From: Bacillota bacterium
GTDB taxonomy: Bacteria; Bacillota; Clostridia; Oscillospirales; Acutalibacteraceae
Direction: 5' to 3'
DNA length: 14,552 nucleotides
NCBI GenBank assembly: GCA_029007015.1
Contig: JAQXHB010000015.1
Span: 1 to 14,552 of the forward strand
Position 1 is the first letter of the stretch; the number at the start of each line of letters is the position of its first letter. The notes beneath the pieces are model-generated. The model made no database searches. It was not told the origin of the DNA and was given only the letters and a program-made list of their open reading frames with translations. Made by a program: the position numbers and the translations under genes. Below are positions 1 through 5,247 of the stretch, one piece after another.

Positions 1-49
1 GCAGTTCATACCAAAGTCCGTTGCTTTCATCATATTTATACTTTTCCAT
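1..49 (-). CDS. TnpV-like transposon protein, N-terminal fragment cut by window edge
   Basis: Sixteen codons are visible, reading MEKYKYDESNGLWYEL before the window ends. Family knowledge: this resembles the N-terminus of TnpV-type proteins carried by Tn4451-like and other serine-recombinase elements of Clostridia, which often begin with a short acidic stretch followed by G-x-x-Y-E/x-L. Their biochemical role is not established. The ATG is preceded by GTGAGG nine bases upstream. The start lies 2 bases after the stop of the small upstream gene, so the two were probably co-transcribed. With so few residues the family call is tentative. Confidence 0.4.
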   Translation of the reverse strand, partial: MEKYKYDESNGLWYEL

Positions 50-51
50 AA

Positions 52-222
52 TCAAATCCTCACTTTCTTACGCTTCATTTTAAATGCTTTTATAAAAAGT
101 TCGTCTATATCCTCAACGGGATTACCGTTGTCGAGAAATAACAACCGTGCTTCATTTAAGCACTTGATAAGCAACCGCTACTCAAATTCCGATAATTCCA
201 AAAATCGTTTTTGTTCTTTCAT
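52..222 (-). pseudogene. small mobile-element-type protein interrupted by an in-frame TAG
   Basis: A strong AAGGAGG lies just upstream of the ATG at 222. The frame reads MKEQKRFLELSEFE, hits TAG at 178-180, and then continues open for 41 more codons (RLLIKCLNEARLLFLD through RKKVRI) to TGA at 52-54. Read through, it would be about 56 residues. Family knowledge: similar 55-60-residue proteins with an E-x-E-Y-R-x-(I/L) core and a basic K-K-x-x-x C-terminus are frequent in mobile elements of gut Firmicutes, and Tyr is usual at the position of the stop. A TAT or TAC to TAG change is therefore the simplest reading. The downstream reading frame still looks protein-like, so the lesion seems recent. 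Function of the family is unknown to me. Confidence 0.55.
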
Positions 223-345
223 AGTAAAATCCTCCTTTGCAAGTACATTGTACCGCAACGGAGGATAAAACAAAAATGTGCGTTTTTTGAAATATGATTG
301 TACGGTTCCGGTGTGTTTATTAAATCCCTTATGAACATCCGTACC

Positions 346-377
346 AAAAAATCTCGTTCTTCGGAACGAGATTTTTT
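346..377. terminator. bidirectional intrinsic terminator with C(TTCG)G loop
   Basis: A perfect 14-bp stem (346-359 with 364-377) closes on a TTCG tetraloop flanked by C and G, an exceptionally stable loop type. The core arms are TCTCGTTC and GAACGAGA. A run of A on the left and T on the right gives a U-tract in either direction. It probably ends the minus-strand transcript containing the hairpin array. Confidence 0.8.
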
Positions 378-381
378 TATT

Positions 382-488
382 CAAGCCGACAGGCTTGGTA
401 TATCACCACGCTTTAGCGTGTATCTCATTACACCTTTAGGTGTGCATAAAAAGTCTGTCGGTTTGACGATATACAATGCTTCGCATTG
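382..488. repeat. array of four small hairpins with different stems
   Basis: Four short perfect palindromes follow one another: CAAGCC/GGCTTG (382-397, loop GACA), CACGC/GCGTG (407-420, loop TTTA), ACACC/GGTGT (430-443, loop TTTA) and CAATGC/GCATTG (474-488, loop TTC). The stems differ in sequence but keep size and loop, and two linkers contain TATATC or GATATA. The motif CCGACAG occurs at 386-392 and inverted at 455-461 and 502-508. I have a general memory of similar hairpin strings dispersed in gut Clostridia, but cannot confirm it here. Confidence 0.6.
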
Positions 489-540
489 ATTTCAAATGCT
501 CCTGTCGGTTCAAATCCACATCGAAATTTTCAGTCGGCAT
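436..540 (-). CDS. possible 34-residue peptide of unknown function
   Basis: The frame begins MPTENFDVDLNRQEHLK and ends at TAA (436-438). An AGAGG lies about ten bases upstream of the ATG and a TATAAT further upstream. The terminator at 346-377 would end such a transcript. Against it: the last third of the frame runs through two of the hairpins, so the reading frame could be incidental. The peptide is hydrophilic, with no signal peptide or membrane segment. I do not recognise a family. Confidence 0.3.
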   Translation of the reverse strand: MPTENFDVDLNRQEHLKSMRSIVYRQTDRLFMHT

Positions 541-587
541 CTTTTCGTTACCTCTTGTTTTATCTGTGTTTTCTTTTTTTGCTTAAT

Positions 588-616
588 ATTATATTTGGTC
601 TGTTTTTACATAAAAA
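588..616 (-). promoter_or_regulatory. possible minus-strand promoter for the 34-residue frame
   Basis: On the minus strand a perfect TATAAT (588-593) follows a poor -35 (TTTTTA at 611-616) with a 17-base spacer. It points toward the small reading frame and hairpin array, diverging from the kinase promoter. Confidence 0.3.
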
Positions 617-622
617 GCGTAC

Positions 623-651
623 TTGTTTTGGATAATTAAGGATGATATAAT
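623..651 (+). promoter_or_regulatory. sigma-A promoter of the kinase-nucleoside hydrolase operon
   Basis: TTGTTT (623-628), a 17-base spacer and TATAAT (646-651). The start point expected near 658 leaves only about 12 bases before the ATG at 670, with GGTG at 658-661 as the sole SD-like sequence, so the mRNA would be almost leaderless. Confidence 0.7.
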
Positions 652-666
652 CATCGTGGTGATTAT
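641..666. promoter_or_regulatory. candidate operator: two overlapping dyads over -10 and start point
   Basis: GATGAT-ATA-ATCATC (641-655) is centred on the -10 box. ATAATCA-N6-TGATTAT (647-666) covers the -10 and predicted start. They share one arm, giving three TGAT/ATCA half-sites. The position suits repression, and the AraC-type domain encoded just downstream is the obvious candidate ligand, by inference only. Confidence 0.4.
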
Positions 667-669
667 TGA

Positions 670-1902
670 ATGAAAATTCTTAATTTTGGGTCCTGTAATA
701 TAGATTATGTATATTCACTTCAACACATTGTAAAAATCGGAGAAACAGAAACAACTCATACTCTTGAAACCTTTCCCGGTGGAAAAGGTCTTAATCAATC
801 TATAGCGGTTTCAAGAGCGGGGGCAAAAATATACCATGCCGGTTGCGTTGGCAACGACAGCAAAATGCTAACCGATATTTTACAGAAAAACGGAGTGGAT
901 ATATCCTACCTTAAGACTGTAGACACAAAAAACGGCCATGCTGTTATTCAGGTTAGCTCCAAGGGAGAAAATTCGATATTTCTTTATCCGGGTTCTAATG
1001 AAAAGATAACTAAAGAATATGTAGATACAGTATTAGATAAATTCGATGCAGGTGATATTATTATTTTGCAAAACGAGATAAATAATGTGGACTACATCGT
1101 TGAAAAGGCATATCAAAAAGGTATGTGCATCGTTCTTAATCCATCTCCCTTTAACGAAAAAATTCATGCAATCAACTTTAACATGCTTTCTTATATAGTT
1201 ATAAATGAAGTGGAGTTAAGCGAAATTTCAGAGTCTACAGAGCCTGAAGAAGGCTTGGTATACTTAAAAAATAAATACCCTGAGTTAAAAGTAATACTTA
1301 CTTTAGGCAAAGACGGTTGTGTATTTGTGAATGCAAATCAGGAATTGCGTCAGGCGGCATTTAAGGTTGATGTTGTAGACACAACAGCGGCCGGAGATAC
1401 ATTTTTGGGATATTTCGTTGCAGAGCTTTCAAAGGGTACGGATTATTCTCAAATACTAAAAATTGCGTCTGCGGCATCGGCTATTACGGTTTCAAGGAAA
1501 GGAGCGGCGCCTTCTATTCCAAATAAAAGCGAAGTGTTATCTTTATTTGATAAACTCAGAGAAATTAAATCAAACAATAAAAACAATTCTCTATATGAGC
1601 AAATAGAAGGTTATATTGAGCAAAATATCAAAACGGCAAATCTTGCGGAATTATCTCAAATATTGGGTTATTCAACAGTTTATACAGGTGGCATAGTTAA
1701 AAGGCTGACCGGTGAGACTTTTTCAAAGGCAGTTCTCTCAAAAAGATGTAAAATGGCTGCTCATATGCTTTTAAGTACAAATTTTTCTATCCATGAAATC
1801 ATTCATATGGTAGGATATGAAAACGAAAGCTATTTTAGAAAAGCATTTAAGAAGAAATATGGTGAAACGCTGTCAGAATATAGAAACAAGAGGTGTAATT
1901 AA
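670..1902 (+). CDS. ribokinase-like PfkB sugar kinase fused to C-terminal AraC-type DNA-binding domain
   Basis: The protein has 410 residues in two parts. Residues 1-298 form a ribokinase-family kinase: GGKGLNQ at 37-43 (substrate glycines), NPSP at 157-160, NEVE at 179-182, TLGKDG at 211-216, and DTTAAGDTF at 237-245 with D243 as the expected catalytic base. After a Lys/Asn/Ser-rich linker (about 299-306), residues 307-408 form an AraC/XylS helix-turn-helix pair ending in GYENESYFRKAFKKKYG. Ordinary ribokinases are about 300 residues and lack this tail. The nucleoside hydrolase gene begins one base after the stop, so ribose is a plausible substrate and sensed ligand. The promoter dyads suggest autoregulation. 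Domain identities are solid. Substrate and regulatory role are inferred. Confidence 0.88.
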   Translation: MKILNFGSCNIDYVYSLQHIVKIGETETTHTLETFPGGKGLNQSIAVSRAGAKIYHAGCVGNDSKMLTDILQKNGVDISYLKTVDTKNGHAVIQVSSKGENSIFLYPGSNEKITKEYVDTVLDKFDAGDIIILQNEINNVDYIVEKAYQKGMCIVLNPSPFNEKIHAINFNMLSYIVINEVELSEISESTEPEEGLVYLKNKYPELKVILTLGKDGCVFVNANQELRQAAFKVDVVDTTAAGDTFLGYFVAELSKGTDYSQILKIASAASAITVSRKGAAPSIPNKSEVLSLFDKLREIKSNNKNNSLYEQIEGYIEQNIKTANLAELSQILGYSTVYTGGIVKRLTGETFSKAVLSKRCKMAAHMLLSTNFSIHEIIHMVGYENESYFRKAFKKKYGETLSEYRNKRCN

Positions 1903-1903
1903 C

Positions 1904-2812
1904 ATGACAATTGAGCAGAGGATAAAAAATTTATCGGTGCCGAGAGGTATAGTAGATGTTGTTTTAGATACAGATGCGTATAATGAAATTGACGATCAGT
2001 TTGCAATCTCATATCTAATTAAGTCAAAAGAAAAACTAAATACCAAAGCAATATATGCAGCACCTTTTTTAAACGAAAAATCTGTTAGTCCTAAGGACGG
2101 TATGGAAAAGAGCTATAATGAAATTTTAAAACTTCTTTCACTTTCAGAAGAAAAATGCGATGTTTTTAAGGGGTCGGAAAGGTATCTGGACAACGAAAAT
2201 ACACCGGTTATTTCTCCTGCGGCACAGGATTTGGCAAAAAGAGCCGAGAACTATTCTCCCGAAAAGCCTCTTTATGTTGTAGCAATAGGAGCTATAACGA
2301 ATATTGCTTCTGCAATACTTTTGAATCCTAAAGTTGCGGAAAATACTGTTGTAGTATGGCTTGGCGGACATGCTCATCACTATCATCACACAAAAGAGTT
2401 TAATATGTATCAGGATGTTGCCGCGGCAAGAGTTATAATGCAAAGCGGTGTTCCATTCGTTCAGCTTCCTTGTATCGGTGTTGTAGACCAGTTTACGGTT
2501 TCTAAGCCGGAGCTTGAATTTTGGCTCAAAGGAAAAAATCCCCTTGCAGACTATCTTGCCCAAAATGCAATAGAAGAGGCAGAGTGTTATGCAAAAGGCA
2601 AGGCGTGGACTCGTGTAATTTGGGATGTCACTGCAGTTGCGTGGCTGATTAATGATTCACAGCAGTTTATGGAATCAAGAATTATTCCAACTCCCATTCC
2701 TACCTATGATAATTATTATGCAACAAATTATAACGGATACCCCATGAGATATGTTTATAGAATAGAACGCGACAATCTTATGACTGATTTGTTTCAAAAA
2801 TTGATGAAATAG
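1904..2812 (+). CDS. nucleoside hydrolase of the inosine-uridine (IunH) type
   Basis: The protein (302 residues) should cleave a ribonucleoside N-glycosidic bond to give free base and ribose. The Ca2+-binding signature appears as DTDAYNEIDDQFA (22-34), a common variant of DTDPGxDD. GAITNIA (129-135) and EFNMYQD (165-171) match the family's substrate-site blocks. D241 in VIWDVTAVAW supplies the late metal-binding Asp, where many homologues have His-Asp and this one has Trp-Asp. The ATG at 1904 is chosen because AGAGGTG lies about ten bases upstream and the position fits the family N-terminus. An earlier in-frame ATG lies deep inside the kinase gene. Translational coupling to the kinase is likely. 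Base specificity cannot be read from sequence. Confidence 0.87.
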   Translation: MTIEQRIKNLSVPRGIVDVVLDTDAYNEIDDQFAISYLIKSKEKLNTKAIYAAPFLNEKSVSPKDGMEKSYNEILKLLSLSEEKCDVFKGSERYLDNENTPVISPAAQDLAKRAENYSPEKPLYVVAIGAITNIASAILLNPKVAENTVVVWLGGHAHHYHHTKEFNMYQDVAAARVIMQSGVPFVQLPCIGVVDQFTVSKPELEFWLKGKNPLADYLAQNAIEEAECYAKGKAWTRVIWDVTAVAWLINDSQQFMESRIIPTPIPTYDNYYATNYNGYPMRYVYRIERDNLMTDLFQKLMK

Positions 2813-2840
2813 ACAGATCAAATGTTTTGTGACCTGAATC

Positions 2841-2864
2841 ATGCCGCTTGATATGCGGCGGCAT
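2841..2864. promoter_or_regulatory. inverted repeat enclosing the -35 box
   Basis: ATGCCGC (2841-2847) and GCGGCAT (2858-2864) are perfect inverted arms around ten bases that contain TTGATA. It could be an operator. It is unlikely to be a terminator for the upstream operon because no T-tract follows. Confidence 0.35.
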
Positions 2865-2876
2865 TCGTGTTATAAT
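2848..2876 (+). promoter_or_regulatory. strong sigma-A promoter of the SGNH hydrolase gene
   Basis: TTGATA (2848-2853), a 17-base spacer and TATAAT (2871-2876), with the start expected near 2883 and AGGAGG at 2892-2897. Confidence 0.8.
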
Positions 2877-2905
2877 GCAAAAAAACGGAGCAGGAGGCAC
2901 TTAAT

Positions 2906-3682
2906 ATGAATTTGCAGGACTTCTTTGATAACGAAACCGAACAGCCACTCGACCGATTGCTGACCGACGGCGGATACACCGCCATTTTCCGCACCATCGC
3001 CTGCATTGGCGACAGCCTTTCTTCGGGCGAGTTCGAGGCAATGGGCGACGACGGCAATCGCACCTATCACGATATGTACGAGTATTCATGGGGGCAATTT
3101 ATTGCGCGCATGTGCGGCAGTAAGGTGTATAATTTTTCTCAAGGCGGCATGACCGCGAAATACTACTGCGAAAAGTTTGCCGATGAACGCGGCTACTGGA
3201 ACAGTGAATATGCGGCGCAGGCCTACATCATTGCTCTCGGCGTCAACGATGTTCTCCAAAAAATCGAGATGGGTACTGTCGACGATATTGACCTGGCCGA
3301 CCGGCGCAACAACAGGCAGACCTTTGCCGGCTACATGGGGCAAATTATACAGCGTGTAAAGGAGATTCAGCCGCGGGCAAAAATATTTCTGATGACCATG
3401 CCGAGGTCTGCGGACGAACACGACGGCGAGATAAAGGTGCACCGAGATATAATCTATCAGTTGGCCGACACCTTTGACAATACATATGTGCTCGATTTTT
3501 ATCAGTATGCGCCGATATATGACAGCGCATTTCGTGAGAAGTTCTTCATGCACGGGCATATGAACCCGATGGGATATCTGCTGACGGCGCAGATGACCGC
3601 CTCGTATATTGACTACATCATTCGTCACAACTGCGACGATTTTAAAGAGGTAGGATTTATCGGTACCGATTTGCACGCCTGA
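2906..3682 (+). CDS. SGNH/GDSL-type esterase or acylhydrolase
   Basis: The 258-residue protein shows the SGNH catalytic blocks: IGDSLSSG (34-41) with nucleophile S37, NFSQGGMT (76-83) with oxyanion-hole glycine G80, ALGVND (110-115) with N114, and HMNPMGY (218-224) with catalytic H218. The Asp usually three residues before the His is not present: M215 is there. No signal peptide or membrane segment is visible, so it is probably cytoplasmic. The ATG sits eight bases after AGGAGG. It is transcribed alone from its own promoter to its own terminator, so neighbours give no hint of substrate. Candidates are carbohydrate-ester or lipid-ester cleavage. Confidence 0.85.
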   Translation: MNLQDFFDNETEQPLDRLLTDGGYTAIFRTIACIGDSLSSGEFEAMGDDGNRTYHDMYEYSWGQFIARMCGSKVYNFSQGGMTAKYYCEKFADERGYWNSEYAAQAYIIALGVNDVLQKIEMGTVDDIDLADRRNNRQTFAGYMGQIIQRVKEIQPRAKIFLMTMPRSADEHDGEIKVHRDIIYQLADTFDNTYVLDFYQYAPIYDSAFREKFFMHGHMNPMGYLLTAQMTASYIDYIIRHNCDDFKEVGFIGTDLHA

Positions 3683-3712
3683 CGGCGCGCGGACACATTA
3701 CAATAGCGGCTT

Positions 3713-3752
3713 AAAACGGCTGTGAGTCATTATCGGCTCGCGGCCGTTTTTT
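3713..3752 (+). terminator. intrinsic terminator of the SGNH hydrolase gene
   Basis: A 14-bp stem (3713-3726 with 3737-3750, two G-U pairs) with a ten-base loop ends in TTTTTT (3747-3752). Its right arm also has a perfect inverted partner further downstream, described in the findings. Confidence 0.85.
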
Positions 3753-3790
3753 GGCAGTCACCGTGATGGGCGCAAACTCAGCGATAGTGC

Positions 3791-3819
3791 TTGAAAGCGA
3801 GCCGATAATGTGTTAAACT
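3791..3819 (+). promoter_or_regulatory. extended -10 promoter of the cobalamin uptake operon
   Basis: TTGAAA (3791-3796), a 17-base spacer and TAAACT (3814-3819), with TG at 3811-3812 forming an extended -10. The predicted start near 3826 coincides with the 5' side of the riboswitch. Confidence 0.65.
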
Positions 3820-3823
3820 GTTT

Positions 3824-3980
3824 GGTGGGCAAGGGGAAGCAGGTGCAAATCCTGCGCGAGCCCGTCGCCGTGAGCATCAAGTACAAGCCGCGCCGTATAT
3901 CCTCCGCCGCAAAGAGGATGAAACGCCATTGGGCAGCCGCCTGAGAAGGCCGGAGCGGACGATGCAAGCCGAAATACCCG
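3824..3980 (+). promoter_or_regulatory. cobalamin riboswitch
   Basis: The conserved loop GGTGCAAATCC (3842-3852) is closed by GCAGG/CCTGC. The segment GCGCGAGCCCGTCGCCGTGA follows, and the 3' end has GATGCAAGCCGAAATACCCG, matching the B12-box region. Family knowledge: such aptamers bind cobalamins and switch off uptake or synthesis genes. No intrinsic terminator is visible before the gene. CTCTC (3983-3987) could pair with GAGAG overlapping the ribosome binding site (4058-4062), so translational control is more likely. That pairing is inference. Confidence 0.85.
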
Positions 3981-4070
3981 AGCTCTCTATTAAAATCAGA
4001 TTGCCTTTAACAAGGCGGCCGCGAGCGCCGGCTGAACGGTCTGAAATAAATAATCAGGAGAGAAAAACAA

Positions 4071-4523
4071 ATGGAAAAGAAAAGCATCATTTCTACCACA
4101 ATGTCACGAATCCTTTGTTTGGTGCTTATTGCGGCTATGGCACTGACAATGACCGCTTGCTCCAATACCGGCGCAGGCACTTCCTCGGTGTCGAGTGCAG
4201 GGTCGCCTGACATCGCCACCGTACTCGGTGAGGGAGACACCTCCTTCAGCCTGACTGTGGCCGACGCCGACGGCAAAGAGACCTACTTTGTCATCAACAC
4301 CGATGAAAAGACGGTGGGTGCCGCACTGCTCAAACTGGACCTTATTTCGGGTGATGAGAGCCAGTACGGCCTGTATGTCAAAAAAGTAAACGGCATCACC
4401 GCCGACTATGACGCCGACGGCACATACTGGGCCTTTTACATCGACGGTGAATATGCGTCGACCGGCGTTGACTCAACCGATATTACCGACGGCGCCTCTT
4501 ACGCCCTCAGAGTGTCCAAGTGA
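4071..4523 (+). CDS. DUF4430 lipoprotein, probable surface corrinoid-binding protein
   Basis: The 150-residue product has a basic N-terminus, a hydrophobic stretch (14-27) and a lipobox MTAC with C30 as the lipidated cysteine, so it should be anchored outside the membrane. A Ser/Gly/Ala linker leads to a DUF4430 domain (about 53-149), including TVGAAL and the hallmark TYWAFYIDGEYASTGVD. Family knowledge: DUF4430 resembles the C-terminal beta domain of transcobalamin and intrinsic factor. Position directly below a cobalamin riboswitch and overlapping an S-component gene by GTGA supports capture of B12 or another corrinoid. AGGAG lies ten bases before the ATG. Domain identity is firm. Ligand binding is inferred. 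Confidence 0.8.
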   Translation: MEKKSIISTTMSRILCLVLIAAMALTMTACSNTGAGTSSVSSAGSPDIATVLGEGDTSFSLTVADADGKETYFVINTDEKTVGAALLKLDLISGDESQYGLYVKKVNGITADYDADGTYWAFYIDGEYASTGVDSTDITDGASYALRVSK

Positions 4524-5038
4524 AAAAACTGAAGGTCAGCGAACTGGTGCTCTATGCACTGCTCGGTACCGTAATGTTCATATCCAAAATGGTTACCGAG
4601 TTTTTGCCCAATGTGCATTTTCTGGCCATGCTTACTGTGGCATATACGGCAGTATTTCGTATCAAGGCACTCATACCCATATATGTCTTTGTCATACTGA
4701 CGGGGGCGATGAACGGCTTTTCGCTGTGGTGGCTGCCGTATTTGTACATCTGGGCGGTGCTGTGGGCGGCGGCAATGTGCCTGCCGCGCAACATGCCAAA
4801 AAAGGCTGCCGTGCCTGCCTATATGGCGGTTGCGGCAATGCACGGCTTTTTGTACGGCACGCTGTATGCGCCGGCGCAGGCGCTTATGTTCGGACTTGAC
4901 TTTAATCAGACGGTAGGGTGGATAATGGCCGGTCTGCCGTGGGACGCGGTGCACGGCGTCGGCAATCTGCTGGCAGGTACGCTTGCCGTGCCGGTCATAC
5001 GCGTGCTCAAATTTGCCAAGCGGCAGATAAATATATAG
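4520..5038 (+). CDS. ECF transporter S component, CbrT-like, for cobalamin or other corrinoid
   Basis: The 172-residue protein is very hydrophobic, with about five or six membrane segments (roughly 9-28, 33-46, 50-66, 72-92, 98-120 and 134-160) and a basic C-terminal tail (KFAKRQINI). Size and architecture match ECF S components, which bind a vitamin and dock onto a shared EcfA-A'-T module. No such module is encoded here, so it would use one elsewhere. The GTG start overlaps the stop of the lipoprotein gene in the string GTGA, implying translational coupling. The riboswitch upstream points to cobalamin. The exact corrinoid is uncertain, and a queuosine- or other-substrate S component is a less likely alternative. 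Confidence 0.75.
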   Translation: MKKLKVSELVLYALLGTVMFISKMVTEFLPNVHFLAMLTVAYTAVFRIKALIPIYVFVILTGAMNGFSLWWLPYLYIWAVLWAAAMCLPRNMPKKAAVPAYMAVAAMHGFLYGTLYAPAQALMFGLDFNQTVGWIMAGLPWDAVHGVGNLLAGTLAVPVIRVLKFAKRQINI

Positions 5039-5080
5039 ACGGCAGGGAGCATAAAAAGTTGTCGATTTATGAAAAAAATA

Positions 5081-5109
5081 TTGACACATCGGCTTGTTGG
5101 CTCTATAAT
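5081..5109 (+). promoter_or_regulatory. consensus sigma-A promoter of pyrG
   Basis: TTGACA (5081-5086), a 17-base spacer and TATAAT (5104-5109): both boxes are perfect. The start is expected near 5116, giving a leader of about 130 bases. Confidence 0.85.
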
Positions 5110-5129
5110 ATTCTTGTTAGGTAATAGTT

Positions 5130-5204
5130 TCGAATAAACAAATGCGTTTATCGATATTCCGTGGGTAAGTGCCCCTAAACGGCGTCGATAAACGCTTTAT
5201 TTTT
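5130..5204 (+). promoter_or_regulatory. pyrG leader attenuator with competing hairpins
   Basis: Terminator form: GCGTTTATCGA (5144-5154) pairs perfectly with TCGATAAACGC (5185-5195), followed by TTTATTTTT (5196-5204). The intervening loop folds as CCGTGGG/CCC..ACGG (5159-5182). Antiterminator form: TCGAATAAAC (5130-5139) pairs with GTTTATCGA (5146-5154) with one bulged A, using the same left arm. The two forms exclude each other, the signature of transcription attenuation. The ligand or trigger is not evident. Confidence 0.65.
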
Positions 5205-5247
5205 GGGGAGTCGGTAAACGAATATAAGAGGTAAGGAGAAGAAAATT

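Larger units (their letters stand above)
223..669. other. AT-rich region between mobile remnant and kinase operon
   Basis: No long gene is supported here. The stretch holds the upstream region of the broken minus-strand gene (223-345, no clear promoter), a bidirectional terminator, four small hairpins, a possible 34-residue minus-strand reading frame with its own promoter-like sequence, and the plus-strand promoter of the kinase operon. Each is listed separately. The low GC and proximity to a TnpV-like fragment suggest this is the edge of an inserted element. Confidence 0.5.

Noticed and set aside
178..180. TAG recoded as an amino acid
   Set aside because: TAG ends intact genes in the same window (2810-2812 and 5036-5038), so a nonsense change is simpler.
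382..488. CRISPR-like array
   Set aside because: Units are different palindromes of 13-16 bases without a constant direct repeat or spacers of uniform length.
298..489. Plus-strand 63-codon open frame
   Set aside because: It runs through the terminator and all four hairpins, has no ribosome binding site, and its composition follows the palindromes rather than a protein.
3086..3676. Long antisense frame opposite the SGNH hydrolase, and similar ones opposite pyrG (6211-6876) and purA (6892-7557)
   Set aside because: All lie fully inside confidently assigned genes and arise from GC-rich codon usage. None has an RBS or recognisable domain.
4499..5089. Minus-strand 196-codon frame opposite the S component
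   Set aside because: The plus-strand product is a coherent membrane protein with GTGA coupling. The antisense frame crosses into the pyrG promoter and shows no domain.
5110..5130. Bacillus-type pyrG control by reiterative G addition
   Set aside because: No GGG lies at the predicted start point and the terminator left arm has no matching C/U run.
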